Source: Streptomyces griseocarneus
GTDB lineage: Bacteria > Actinomycetota > Actinomycetes > Streptomycetales > Streptomycetaceae
NCBI RefSeq assembly: GCF_014655595.1
Contig: NZ_BNBL01000016.1
Coordinates: forward strand, 1-64,000
DNA: 64,000 bases
Direction: 5' to 3'
The position numbers and the translations under genes were made by a program. Positions 25,556 to 33,898 of the stretch are shown here, piece by piece. The notes under the pieces were generated by a model. It was given only the letters and a program-made list of their open reading frames with translations, was not told the origin of the DNA and did no database searches. Every line of letters begins with the position of its first letter. Within the stretch, counting starts at the first letter, position 1.

Positions 25556-26809
25556 ATGGCCGCACGAGCGGTGTCCCTGGACGACGTCCGGCGGGCGCAG
25601 CGGACGCTGGCGGGGGTGGCCCAGCGCACCGCGCTGGAGCCCAGCCGCCACCTGTCCCGGCTGGTGGGCGCGCCGGTCCGGCTCAAGTGCGAGAACCTGC
25701 AGCGCACCGGCTCGTTCAAGGTGCGCGGCGCCTACGTGCGGATCGCCGGCCTGAGTGCCGGGGAACGGGCGGCCGGGGTCGTCGCCGCGAGCGCCGGCAA
25801 CCACGGGCAGGGGGTGGCGCTGGCCGCCTCCCTGCTGGACGTGCGGGCCACGGTGTTCATGCCGGAGGGCGCCCAGCTGCCCAAGCTGGCCGCCACCCGC
25901 GACTACGGCGCCCGGGTGCGGGTGTGCGGGCAGGACCTGGCCGAGGCGCTGGCCGCCGCGCGGGAGTACGCGCGGGCGACGGGCGCGGTCTTCATCCACC
26001 CCTTCGACCACCCCGACGTCATCGCGGGCCAGGGCACGGTGGGGCTGGAGATCCTCGAGCAGTGCCCGCGGGCGGGCACGGTCGTGGTGGGCGTCGGCGG
26101 GGGCGGGCTGGTGGCCGGCATCGCGGTGGCGGTCAAGGCGCTGTCGCCGGACGCGCGGATCGTGGGGGTGCAGGCGGCGGGCGCGGCCGCGTACCCGCCG
26201 TCGCTGGCCGCCGGGCACCCGGTGACGCTGGAGGCGCCGGTGACGATGGCCGACGGGATCCGGGTGGGGCGCCCGGGAGACCTGCCGTTCCGGATCGTGA
26301 AGGAACTGGTCGACGAGGTGCGCACGGTGTCCGAGGACGAGCTGGCGAGCGCGCTGCTGCTGTGCCTGGAGCGGGCGAAGCTGGTGGTGGAGCCGGCCGG
26401 CGCGAGCCCGGTGGCGGCGCTGCTGTCCGACCCGGCGGCGTTCCGGGCCTCGGAAGGAGGCGCCGGGGAGGGGGCGGAGGAGGAGGGACGGCCGGTGGTG
26501 GCCGTTCTGTCGGGCGGGAACGTCGACGCGCTGGTGCTGCAGCGGGTGTTGCGGCACGGCATGGCGGCGGCCGGACGGTACCTGTCGCTGCGGCTGCTGC
26601 TGACGGACCGGCCGGGCGCGCTGGCCGCGCTGCTGGAGGTGCTGTCGGCGGCCGACGCCAACGTCGTGGACGTCTCCCACGTACGGACCGACCCGCGGCT
26701 GGGGATCGCCGAGGCGGAGGTCGAGGTGCACCTGGAGACGACGGGGCCCGGGCACTGCGCGGAGGTACGGGCCGCGCTGCGGGCGGCCGGCTATCCGGTG
26801 ATGTCCTGA
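25556..26809 (+). CDS. ilvA: Threonine dehydratase (ammonia-lyase) with C-terminal ACT domain
   Basis: The 417-residue PLP enzyme deaminates L-threonine to 2-oxobutanoate. The PLP lysine is K55 in ENLQRTGSFKVRGAY. ASAGNHGQGVALAA and VGVGGGGLVAGIAVAVKAL (phosphate-binding Gly loop) are typical. The C-terminal ACT domain (about residues 345-417, LRLLLTDRPGALAALLEVLS) indicates allosteric control. An acidic insertion (ASEGGAGEGAEEEGR) before SGGNVDALV is lineage-specific. The length suits the single-ACT catabolic or short biosynthetic type. ATG 25556 gives MAARAVSLDDV. Confidence 0.92.
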   Translation: MAARAVSLDDVRRAQRTLAGVAQRTALEPSRHLSRLVGAPVRLKCENLQRTGSFKVRGAYVRIAGLSAGERAAGVVAASAGNHGQGVALAASLLDVRATVFMPEGAQLPKLAATRDYGARVRVCGQDLAEALAAAREYARATGAVFIHPFDHPDVIAGQGTVGLEILEQCPRAGTVVVGVGGGGLVAGIAVAVKALSPDARIVGVQAAGAAAYPPSLAAGHPVTLEAPVTMADGIRVGRPGDLPFRIVKELVDEVRTVSEDELASALLLCLERAKLVVEPAGASPVAALLSDPAAFRASEGGAGEGAEEEGRPVVAVLSGGNVDALVLQRVLRHGMAAAGRYLSLRLLLTDRPGALAALLEVLSAADANVVDVSHVRTDPRLGIAEAEVEVHLETTGPGHCAEVRAALRAAGYPVMS

Positions 26810-26956
26810 TATCGCGCCCGTGGCGGACGACCGGAATGACATGCGGACAGCGGTCACGGATTTCCGGTGAACATCCGGTGGGAATCATTCACGGGGCGGG
26901 ACGGAGCCCGCGAACGTAAAATCGTGTATTACGTCACCTCAACGGGGAGAACCTCC

Positions 26957-27937
26957 ATGCCAGGCGCTATATACGCCGAAGGCCTGGTCAAGACCTTCGG
27001 CGACGTCACGGCTCTGGACGGCGTCGATCTCGACGTTCCGGAAGGAACCGTTCTAGGACTGCTCGGCCCCAATGGCGCCGGCAAGACCACCGCAGTGCGG
27101 GTGCTCACCACCCTCATCAGGCCCGATCGCGGCAAGGCCGTCGTGGCGGGCATCGACGTACTGAAGAAGCCCAACGAAGTCCGCCACGCCATCGGCCTGT
27201 CCGGGCAGTTCGCCGCCGTCGACGAATATCTGACGGGGCGTGAGAACCTCAGCATGGTCGGCCGGTTGTACCAGATGAGCTCGCGCGACGCGAAGTCGCG
27301 GGCGGGCGAGCTGCTGGAGCGCTTCAACCTCGCCGACGCCGCCGACCGCCCCGCCAAGACGTACTCCGGCGGCATGCGCCGCCGCCTCGACCTCGCCGCC
27401 GCCCTGGTCGTCAGCCCGCCCGTGATGTTCATGGACGAGCCCACCACGGGCCTGGACCCGCGCAACCGGCAGGCGCTGTGGGAGGTCATCCAGGAACTGG
27501 TCGCCGGCGGCACGACCCTGCTGCTCACCACGCAGTACCTGGAGGAGGCCGACCACCTCGCGCACGACATCTGCGTGATCGACCACGGCAAGGTCATCGC
27601 CCGCGGCACCTCCGACCAGCTCAAGGCGCGCACCGGCGGCGAGCGCGTCGAGCTCGTCGTCCACGAACGCGAGCACATACCGCTCGCCGTCGAGGTCATG
27701 CGGCCCTTCGGCAAGGGCGGATTCACCGTCGAGGAGCACACCCGCAAGGTCATCGTTCCGGTCTCCGGCGGCGCCAGGCTGCTCGCCGAGGTCATCCGGG
27801 AGCTGGACACCCGGGGCATCGAGATCGACGACATCGGGCTGCGCCGCCCCACCCTCGACGACGTCTTCATCTCGCTCACCGGGCACGTCGCCGAGGCCGG
27901 CGAGGAGACCCGCGAACAGGAAGGGGCCGCCACATGA
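26957..27937 (+). CDS. DrrA-type ABC exporter ATPase
   Basis: The 326-residue ATPase has Walker A GPNGAGKTTAVRVLTTL, Q-loop region LSGQFAAVDEYLTGRENL, signature YSGGMRRRLDLAAALV, Walker B VMFMDEPTTGLDPR and the switch region TTQYLEEADHLAHD. The C-terminal extension (VELVVHEREHIPLAVEVM) is typical of the daunorubicin-resistance (DrrA) subfamily. It energises the permease encoded by the next gene, whose ATG overlaps its stop (ATGA). ATG 26957 has GGGGAGA upstream. The substrate is unknown; drugs, lipids or cell-wall precursors are all possible. Confidence 0.93.
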   Translation: MPGAIYAEGLVKTFGDVTALDGVDLDVPEGTVLGLLGPNGAGKTTAVRVLTTLIRPDRGKAVVAGIDVLKKPNEVRHAIGLSGQFAAVDEYLTGRENLSMVGRLYQMSSRDAKSRAGELLERFNLADAADRPAKTYSGGMRRRLDLAAALVVSPPVMFMDEPTTGLDPRNRQALWEVIQELVAGGTTLLLTTQYLEEADHLAHDICVIDHGKVIARGTSDQLKARTGGERVELVVHEREHIPLAVEVMRPFGKGGFTVEEHTRKVIVPVSGGARLLAEVIRELDTRGIEIDDIGLRRPTLDDVFISLTGHVAEAGEETREQEGAAT

Positions 27938-28794
27938 CCGCGGCCGGTGACACCCTCTCCCGGCGGCCGGTGCCCAGGGCACGCGGCGGCGCCGTCCAGT
28001 CCGTACGCGACTCCCTCGTCGTCGCCCAGCGCAATCTGATCCGCATGATGCGCATCCCCGAAGTGGTCATCTTCGGGCTGATCCAGCCGATCATGTTCGT
28101 GGTGCTGTTCAGCTACGTCTTCGGCGGCTCCATCGCCGTGGGCGGCAGCACGGACCCCGACACCTACCGCCAGTTCCTGATGGCGGGCATCTTCGCGCAG
28201 ACCGTCACCTTCGCCACGGCCGGCGCGGGGGCCGGCATCGCGGACGACATGCACAAGGGCCTCATCGACCGCTTCCGCTCGCTGCCCATGGCGCGCGGGG
28301 CCGTGCTCACCGGCCGTACGCTCGCGGACCTGGTGCAGACCGCCCTCACGCTCGTGGTGCTGGCGATCGTCGCCGTGATCGTCGGCTGGCGGATCCACGA
28401 GGGGCTGCTCAAGGCCCTGGCCGGCTTCGCCCTGCTGCTCCTGCTCGGCTACGCCTTCTCCTGGATCGGCGCGCTCATCGGATTGTCCGTGCGCACCCCG
28501 GAGGCCGCCACGTCGGGCGGGCTGATCTGGCTCTTCCCGCTGACCTTCATCTCCAACGCGTTCGTCCCCGCCGACAACATGCCCACCGTCCTGCGCACGA
28601 TCGCGGAGTGGAACCCCTTCAGCGCCACCGTCCAGGCGGCGCGCGAGCTCTTCGGCAACCTGCCGCCCGGCTATCCGGTGCCGTCGGCGTGGCCGATGCA
28701 GCACCCGGTGTGGGCGTCGCTGATCTGGTCCGTGGTGATCATCACCGTCTTCCGGGCCCTGTCGGTGCGCAAATACCGCTCGGCGACGGCGTAG
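27934..28794 (+). CDS. DrrB-type ABC exporter permease
   Basis: The 286-residue ABC-2 permease has about six transmembrane helices: EVVIFGLIQPIMFVVLFSYV, MAGIFAQTVTFATAGAGAGI, LVQTALTLVVLAIVAVIVGW, LLLLLGYAFSWIGALIGL, LIWLFPLTFISNAFVP and SLIWSVVIITVFRALS. The conserved cytoplasmic loop DDMHKGLIDRFRSLPMARGA is the DrrB EAA-like coupling segment. It pairs with the preceding ATPase through an ATGA overlap. A very strong terminator follows. Confidence 0.92.
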   Translation: MTAAGDTLSRRPVPRARGGAVQSVRDSLVVAQRNLIRMMRIPEVVIFGLIQPIMFVVLFSYVFGGSIAVGGSTDPDTYRQFLMAGIFAQTVTFATAGAGAGIADDMHKGLIDRFRSLPMARGAVLTGRTLADLVQTALTLVVLAIVAVIVGWRIHEGLLKALAGFALLLLLGYAFSWIGALIGLSVRTPEAATSGGLIWLFPLTFISNAFVPADNMPTVLRTIAEWNPFSATVQAARELFGNLPPGYPVPSAWPMQHPVWASLIWSVVIITVFRALSVRKYRSATA

Positions 28795-28825
28795 GAGGCG
28801 GCGTAGGGGACGGCCGGGCACGCGG

Positions 28826-28863
28826 AAGGCCCCGGCCCCCGGAGATCCGGGGGCCGGGGCCTT
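28826..28863. terminator. Bidirectional terminator between the exporter and greA
   Basis: AAGGCCCCGGCCCCCGGA and its perfect complement form an 18-bp stem around GA. The AA start and TT end serve both converging transcripts. Confidence 0.9.
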
Positions 28864-28886
28864 CTCGTCCGGCGTCCGCGAGGGCG

Positions 28887-29384
28887 TCAGCCCGAGTAGG
28901 GCTTGGCCTCGAGGATGCGGACCATGGCCTTCTTGCCGTTGGGGAGCTCGTACTGAGCGTCCTCGCCGATCTTCTTGCCGAGGACGCCCGAGCCCAGCGG
29001 GGACTGGGGGGAGTACGTCTCGATGTCCGAGCTGGCGTACTCGCGCGAGGCCAGCAGGAAGTCGAGGGTGTCGTCCGGGTCGCCGTCGAAGGCGATGGTG
29101 ACGACCATGCCGGGGGCCACCACGCCGTCGGCGGCCGGGGCCTCGCCGACCTTCGCGGACTCGAGCAGCTGGGTCAGCTGACGGACGCGGAGCTCCTGCT
29201 TGCCCTGCTCCTCCTTGGCCGCGTGGTAACCGCCGTTCTCTCGCAGGTCACCTTCCTCGCGGGCCGCCGCGATCTTCGCCGCGATCTCGGTGCGAGCGGG
29301 ACCAGACAGGTACTCCAGCTCGGCCTTGAGCTGGTCGTACGCCTCCTGAGTCAGCCAGGTGACGTTGTCGCTGGTCTGGGTCAC
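28887..29384 (-). CDS. greA: Transcription elongation factor GreA
   Basis: The 165-residue factor stimulates RNA cleavage by stalled RNA polymerase. The N-terminal coiled coil contains TEIAAKIAAAREEGDLRENGGYHAAKEEQG; the acidic tip DLREN with Asp and Glu reaches the catalytic centre. The C-terminal FKBP-like domain has YSPQSPLGSGVLGKKIGEDA. The GTG start at 29384 has GAGGAGC upstream. About 220 bp separate it from the next upstream gene. Confidence 0.96.
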   Translation of the reverse strand: MTQTSDNVTWLTQEAYDQLKAELEYLSGPARTEIAAKIAAAREEGDLRENGGYHAAKEEQGKQELRVRQLTQLLESAKVGEAPAADGVVAPGMVVTIAFDGDPDDTLDFLLASREYASSDIETYSPQSPLGSGVLGKKIGEDAQYELPNGKKAMVRILEAKPYSG

Positions 29385-29604
29385 AGGTGCTCCTCGTCGG
29401 TACTGGGGAATGCTGGGGGATGCATCTCGATACAAATGAACGCCCTACTCAGAAGGGTGCACCTTCAAAGGTGGGCGAAACCACGAGCCTAACAATTACG
29501 TCCGGAAAGGGGGAAGAAGTAACGGGGAGAAACTGCGCAAGAATCGCGTCAACGCAGGTCAGGGGCCTGACGCCGGCCTGATGCCGACCTGGGCCCCCGG
29601 CCTG

Positions 29605-30015
29605 TCAGCCCCGCTTCTCCATCCGGCAGCCCTCGAGCTCGGTGGCCGCGGCGTGGGCCGTCGTACGCAGCGTGACCAGCTCGGTGAAGTGCGTCTCGGC
29701 CCGGTCGAAGCGGAAGTCCTTGCGGGCCACCTCGCCACCCTCCGCGCCGAGGGAGCGCAGGGTGCACACGGCGACGGCGTCCCGGTCCTTGCGGATCTCC
29801 AGGACCGCCTGCACGGTGTCGTCGCTGACCGTCTTGGAACGGATCAGCTGGGTGCCGCCGTCCGACTTCGTGATGTAGTGCACAGCCGCCCAGCCGATGA
29901 AGGCGAGCAGCACGGCGCCCAGCACGGCCCCGACGATCTTCAGCTTGCGGTCGGCGCGCTCGTCCGCCGAGCGGCCGTAGCGGCCCTCGGGCGGGGCTCC
30001 GCGGTCCGCAGCCAT
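29605..30015 (-). CDS. DUF4307 membrane protein
   Basis: The 136-residue protein has a charged cytoplasmic N-terminus (APPEGRYGRSADERADRK), one transmembrane helix (LKIVGAVLGAVLLAFIGWAA) and an extracytoplasmic beta-rich domain (DTVQAVLEIRKDRDAVAVCT) ending RMEKRG. The GRYG..ADERAD+TM layout is the DUF4307 pattern found next to mca in actinobacteria. ATG 30015 has AGGAGGAACG upstream. It is divergent from mca across about 160 bp. The function is unknown. Confidence 0.82.
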   Translation of the reverse strand: MAADRGAPPEGRYGRSADERADRKLKIVGAVLGAVLLAFIGWAAVHYITKSDGGTQLIRSKTVSDDTVQAVLEIRKDRDAVAVCTLRSLGAEGGEVARKDFRFDRAETHFTELVTLRTTAHAAATELEGCRMEKRG

Positions 30016-30174
30016 GATCGTTCCTCCTGGTAGGGCCGGTTCCGGGCGCATCCCTCACCGGCGGGGGCCTTTGTCCCGCGAACTCGGAATGAAAACACGC
30101 CCGCTTCGGTCACTATAGGAGGCGGCCCCGGACACCGATGGAGGGGCCCAAGACCTGTGACTGAGGATCGAGCC

Positions 30175-31044
30175 TTGACTGAGCAGTTGCGAATGATGGC
30201 CGTTCACGCCCACCCCGACGACGAGTCGAGCAAGGGCGCGGCCACGATGGCCAAGTACGTGTCCGAGGGGGTGGACGTGCTGGTCGCCACCTGCACGGGT
30301 GGGGAGCGTGGCTCCATTCTCAACCCCAAGCTCCAGGGCGACCCCTACATCGAAGAGCACATCCACGAGGTCCGGGCCAAGGAGATGGACGAGGCCCGCG
30401 ACATCCTGGGCGTCAAGCAGGAGTGGCTGGGATTCGTCGACTCCGGCCTGCCCGAGGGCGACCCGCTGCCCCCGCTGCCGGACGGCTGCTTCGCCCTCCA
30501 GGACGTCGACGAGGCCGCCGGCGCGCTGGTGAAGCTGATCCGCGAGTTCCGTCCGCACGTGGTCACCACGTACGACGAGAACGGCGGCTACCCCCACCCC
30601 GACCACATCATGACCCACAAGATCACGATGGTGGCCTTCGACGCGGCGGGCGACCCCGAGCGCTACCCCGAGGCCGGCGAGCCCTGGCAGCCGCTGAAGC
30701 TCTACTACAACCAGGGCTTCAACCGCCCGCGCACCCAGGCGCTGCACGACGCCCTGATCGAGCGCGGCCTGGACTCCCCCTACGGCGAGTGGCTCAAGCG
30801 CTGGGACGACATGGGCCGCGAGCGCACGCTGACCACCTTCGTGCCGTGCGCGGACTTCTTCGAGATCCGCGACAAGGCCCTGATCGCCCACGCCACCCAG
30901 ATCGACCCCGACGGCGGCTGGTTCAAGGTCCCCATGGACATCCAGCGCGAGGTGTGGCCGACCGAGGAGTACGAGCTCGCGAGGTCCCTCGTCGACACTT
31001 CCCTCCCCGAGGACGACCTCTTCGCGGGCATCCGCAACAATTGA
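30175..31044 (+). CDS. mca: Mycothiol S-conjugate amidase
   Basis: The 289-residue PIG-L-type zinc hydrolase cleaves mycothiol conjugates to glucosaminyl-inositol and a mercapturic acid, which is exported as part of detoxification. The metal site is AVHAHPDDESSKGAATM (His13, Asp15, Asp16) with GYPHPDHIMTH supplying the second His. TCTGGERGSILNPKLQGDPY and KLYYNQGFNRPR separate Mca from MshB. The TTG start at 30175 gives MTEQLRMMAVHAHPDDES, matching the family start; GTG 30157 would add six residues. A small membrane protein gene follows at 4 bp. Confidence 0.93.
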   Translation: MTEQLRMMAVHAHPDDESSKGAATMAKYVSEGVDVLVATCTGGERGSILNPKLQGDPYIEEHIHEVRAKEMDEARDILGVKQEWLGFVDSGLPEGDPLPPLPDGCFALQDVDEAAGALVKLIREFRPHVVTTYDENGGYPHPDHIMTHKITMVAFDAAGDPERYPEAGEPWQPLKLYYNQGFNRPRTQALHDALIERGLDSPYGEWLKRWDDMGRERTLTTFVPCADFFEIRDKALIAHATQIDPDGGWFKVPMDIQREVWPTEEYELARSLVDTSLPEDDLFAGIRNN

Positions 31045-31048
31045 CCCC

Positions 31049-31279
31049 ATGATGAGCGCGACTGCAACCCTCGCCGCCACCCACCTCGTGCCCTTCGCCG
31101 CCGAGGAACTGGACAAGAACAAGGTCACGCCCGGTGTGCTCGGCTTCCTCGTCTTCGCCGTCATCGGCGGAGCCGTGTGGATGCTGATGAAGAGCATGAA
31201 CAAGCACATGAAGCGGGTCGACTTCGAGGAGGCTCCCGAGCCCTCCGGCGAGGGCGGCAAGGTCGAGCGGACGGCCTGA
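31049..31279 (+). CDS. Small single-pass membrane protein downstream of mca
   Basis: The 76-residue protein has one transmembrane helix (VTPGVLGFLVFAVIGGAVWM) between a short N-terminal polar part and a basic then acidic C-terminal tail (KSMNKHMKRVDFEEAPEPSG). It begins 4 bp after the mca stop and is probably cotranscribed with it. The same neighbour follows mca in other Streptomyces as I recall. The function is unknown. ATG 31052 is an alternative start one codon in. Confidence 0.8.
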   Translation: MMSATATLAATHLVPFAAEELDKNKVTPGVLGFLVFAVIGGAVWMLMKSMNKHMKRVDFEEAPEPSGEGGKVERTA

Positions 31280-31357
31280 GGGCCCGGCGGACGGCCTGAG
31301 GGCCGAACGTCCTGAGGACTGCGCGGACGGCCTGAGGACCCGGCGGACGGCCCGGGG
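31267..31357. repeat. Imperfect tandem repeats GCGGACGGCCTGAGG
   Basis: About five degenerate 18-20 bp units starting within the last codons of the small membrane protein gene run directly into the 71-bp direct repeat at 31358. They mark the left edge of the foreign-looking region. Confidence 0.65.
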
Positions 31358-31428
31358 CGGGCCGCCGCGGCCGGGTCCGGCGCACCGGTACGGCTCGTGG
31401 GTGCCGTAGCGCCGCCCCGGCCTGCCCG
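31358..31428. repeat. Left copy of a 71-bp direct repeat flanking the biosynthetic island
   Basis: Identical to 44966-45036 at 70 of 71 positions (T at 31389, C at 44997). It starts CGGGCCGCCGCGGCCGGG and ends CGCCCCGGCCTGCCCG. The right copy lies 17 bp before the conserved DUF255 gene start, so the left copy looks like a duplicate of that gene's upstream region. It is not tRNA-like. Confidence 0.9.
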
Positions 31429-31439
31429 GATCACCCCCA

Positions 31440-31632
31440 CCGCGGAATCCGACTGGATTTCGCCTCGGCAATGCCGCCAGCCATGCGTTCCGCAGCGTCC
31501 TCGAGGTCGCATGCGTCCACCGGCGCACACTCGCCACCCGCACCGAGGCCCGGTCGGCGATCGCGACTGGATCACCAGCTTCCGCGAAATCCAACGGCTG
31601 CCCCACACCAGAGCCCGGTCAACTACGAATGA
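31440..31632 (+). pseudogene. Degenerate 3' end of an IS3-family transposase
   Basis: Translated in shifting frames, this stretch gives FRSVLEVACVHRRTLATRTE then ARSAIAT, next (after a lost base) WITSF, and finally SPVNYE followed by TGA. VHRR..ATR.EAR.AI..WI..F...SPVNYE is the usual C-terminal end of IS3-type DDE transposases. The preceding GNAASHAF corresponds to DNAxxESF with the catalytic Glu lost. At least two frameshifts are needed, so it is a dead remnant. It lies directly inside the left direct repeat. Confidence 0.65.
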
Positions 31633-31639
31633 GGTCGCG

Positions 31640-32369
31640 GGGCCGACCCCGCTGGGGAATTCGCCATTCCGCCGGCCCTCGCTTCATGACGGGGTGTCGG
31701 CGGCTTTGGGTAAACGTCGATTTTTGGCAAAGAGTGCTGGTCAACCGATTGCGCCACCGTGTAGCCTGAAGTTAGTTTCAGCATGCGTCAAGGGGGGCTC
31801 CTGCGCCTGGCCATGAAGCGCTGCTTCGTGGTCGCGCACCGATTCTTCACGGTGTTGCCATTTTCGCCCGCGAATATTTTGGTGCGCTAGCACGGGGGAG
31901 GCTGCACTGACGTCCTACTTATGCGTACTTTCCATGGATTCGCTGGGCTCCTGTATTCACGGTGATGCTCCCCATCCGGGAGCCATTGGTCCAGCAGTGA
32001 AAGTCGATCCACCCGGCGGGTTACGGCTTGGTCAATGCCAGGGCATGGCTTGACCGGGGGAGGCCGGAAGAGAGGCCGCCACCTTGGCCGATGCCCCCCG
32101 TGGCGAGTGGCGAAAAATCGTCGTGGACGCCACCCTCCAGGACTTCCGCCTCCTTGCCCGGTTCCAAGGCAGCCTCCGCCTCTCCCCGCCCCTTCTGACG
32201 CCCTGCCGGCCTGGACGGCAGGGACCGGGCGAGACGTTGGGCCGCCTGCCGTGACCGCCGCCTGTCGGGTGATCTGCCGGCGCTCACCGCTCAGCGCCGG
32301 GGGTGCCGCGTGACTGAAGCCCTTGGGTGTTTTTCTCATGCTCTTTGAGAGGGAAAGAGGAGACAGGAC
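31640..32369. other. Non-coding, less GC-rich region upstream of the LuxR-type regulator
   Basis: About 730 bp with no supported gene on either strand. The first half is clearly lower in GC than its surroundings and contains a small dyad, CTGAA-N6-TTCAG, at 31766-31781. It probably holds the promoter and leader of the regulator gene. Short reading frames at 32035-32313 (+) and 32021-32287 (-) look like chance frames. Confidence 0.4.
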
Positions 32370-32855
32370 ATGGAAGAAGCGCTGGCCGAAAAACTCACCT
32401 ACCGGGAGTTAGATGTGCTCGGCCTGCTGGCCGGGGGGTTGAGCAACCGGCTCATCGCTCGGAGGCTGGACATCTCGGAGAAGACCGTGAAAAACCACCT
32501 CAGCAGCATTTACTTGAAGATCGGTGCCACCGACCGCACTCAGGCCGCGCTCTACGCCCAACACGTCGGCCTGACCGACCCCGGCAAAGCGGCTCCGTCC
32601 GCCCCGGCGTCTGCTCCGGCCTCCGATCCCGTCCCCAGGGAGGGTTCGCCACCGACGGGCCACGCCCTCACCGCGCGCGAGCGGGGCGTACTCCATCTAC
32701 TGGCCCGGGGGCTGAGTAATCGGGTCATCGCTCGGAGGCTGGGCATCTCGGAGAAGACCGTGAAAAACCACCTCAGCAGCATTTACTTGAAGATCGGAGC
32801 CGCCCACCGCACTCAGGCCGCGCTCTACGCCCAATACGTCGACCTCGCTTCCTGA
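32370..32855 (+). CDS. Double LuxR-type helix-turn-helix regulator with a TTA codon
   Basis: The 161-residue protein consists of two LuxR/NarL-type DNA-binding domains (about residues 9-65 and 100-156) joined by a Pro/Ala linker. It has no receiver, PAS or ATPase domain. Both halves contain ARRL.ISEKTVKNHLSSIYLKIGA. The underlying DNA (32441-32568 and 32714-32841) matches at 120 of 128 bases, so the second domain is a recent in-gene duplication or has been homogenised. Leu14 is encoded by TTA (32409-32411), implying bldA-dependent translation. AGAGGAGA precedes ATG. It is the only regulator in the island. The final 31 bp overlap the convergent hydrolase gene. Confidence 0.88.
   Translation: MEEALAEKLTYRELDVLGLLAGGLSNRLIARRLDISEKTVKNHLSSIYLKIGATDRTQAALYAQHVGLTDPGKAAPSAPASAPASDPVPREGSPPTGHALTARERGVLHLLARGLSNRVIARRLGISEKTVKNHLSSIYLKIGAAHRTQAALYAQYVDLAS
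32441..32841 (+). repeat. Internal direct repeat, two 128-bp copies 273 bp apart
   Basis: Copies at 32441-32568 and 32714-32841 differ at eight positions. The 273-bp offset is a multiple of three, so both stay in frame and encode the two HTH domains. Confidence 0.92.
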
Positions 32856-33751
32856 GCGGCCCGCGGCCGGACCTCTTCTCCGAGGGGATCTCCGCTGTCG
32901 CTCGGTGCGCTCGCTCTCCCGCGGTCGCGTTCCGTCGCCCGCGAGCATCCCTCCTCGACGAGGAACCTCCGCACCAGCTTGCCCGCCTCGTCCCGGCACT
33001 CCTCGAAGTAGGCGTGCCGGGCGCCCGGGAAGAGGTGTGCGCGGGCACCGGGGATGCGGGAGGCGAGCAGCCGGAGGTTGTCCGGCGGGGTGAGCCGGTC
33101 CTGGTCGCCGTGGAGGATCAGGGTGGGGGCCGCAATGCCCGGCAGTTCGCTCCATGCGTCGTGCTCGTTGCTGGCGATGAGGTGGCCGCGGCGCGCATGG
33201 GCCGGCATCCGCGGGTCGCCGAGGGTGCGGTAGGGGCCAGGGTGCGCGGCCCGCCAGGCGGGGGAGTACATCAGGTCGGCCAGCACTCGGCGTACGGCCT
33301 CCGGATCCGGCTGTGCGAGGGACCGTCGTACCGACGCGTCGCGTTCCACGGCGTGCGGACCGCCAGGGGAGGTGCAGCCCAGGACCAGCCGGCGGACCCG
33401 CTCCGGGTGGCGGATCGCGAGCCACTGCGCGACCCGGCCGCCCATCGAGGTGCCGTACACGTCGGCGCGCTCGATACCGATCGCGTCCAGGACCGCGACG
33501 ACGTCGTCCGCGAACTGAGCGACGGAGTACGGCCCTTCGGGCTTGTCGCTGTCGCCCGTGCCGCGCAGGTCCAGGGTCACGGTGGAGCGCACGGTGTGGA
33601 AGTCCTCGCGCACGCCGTCCCACCAGTGGTGGTCGTTCGCCTGCCCGGCGAGCAGCACCAGCGGCGGCCCCTCCCCGCGGTGCTGATACGCCAAGGCCGT
33701 GCCGTCCTGGGCGCGAGCGAAGGTCGGGGCCGGCCGGTCGTGTTCGGTCAT
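32825..33751 (-). CDS. Alpha/beta-hydrolase
   Basis: The 308-residue protein is an alpha/beta-hydrolase-fold enzyme. GEGPPLVLLAGQANDHHWWD holds the oxyanion-hole loop, VYGTSMGGRVAQWLA the nucleophile elbow with Ser in G-x-S-x-G, LILHGDQDRLTP the acid Asp, and GARHAYFEEC the catalytic His. The sequence after VRRFLVEEG is an Arg/Ser-rich tail that overlaps the 3' end of the regulator gene. That tail may be an extension acquired when the neighbouring gene changed. ATG 33751 has AAGGACG upstream. Inside the island it could hydrolyse an ester or amide intermediate. Confidence 0.85.
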   Translation of the reverse strand: MTEHDRPAPTFARAQDGTALAYQHRGEGPPLVLLAGQANDHHWWDGVREDFHTVRSTVTLDLRGTGDSDKPEGPYSVAQFADDVVAVLDAIGIERADVYGTSMGGRVAQWLAIRHPERVRRLVLGCTSPGGPHAVERDASVRRSLAQPDPEAVRRVLADLMYSPAWRAAHPGPYRTLGDPRMPAHARRGHLIASNEHDAWSELPGIAAPTLILHGDQDRLTPPDNLRLLASRIPGARAHLFPGARHAYFEECRDEAGKLVRRFLVEEGCSRATERDRGRASAPSDSGDPLGEEVRPRAAQEARSTYWA

Positions 33752-33898
33752 CGACGTCCTTCGAACGGGCACACGGGGCATGTGGGCGGCGCGCGGTGTC
33801 ATGAGGCTTCCTCATGCTAGCCCGAACAGGCGCACGGAATGGGCACTATTGATGTTCTGCCGAGCGAGGGCTGCCGCGCGGGATCCGCGGCGGGGGCC

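Noticed and set aside
31358..31428. Direct repeat as a tRNA att site
   Set aside because: No acceptor, anticodon or T-arm pattern could be read in the 71 bp on either strand, and no integrase is nearby.
30055..31608. 517-codon minus-strand frame
   Set aside because: It lies opposite mca and the small membrane protein and has Arg/Gly/Val-rich shadow composition; the mca frame is clearly the coding one.
32021..32313. Overlapping 88- and 92-codon frames before the regulator
   Set aside because: Low-complexity composition, no ribosome-binding site and no recognisable domain.
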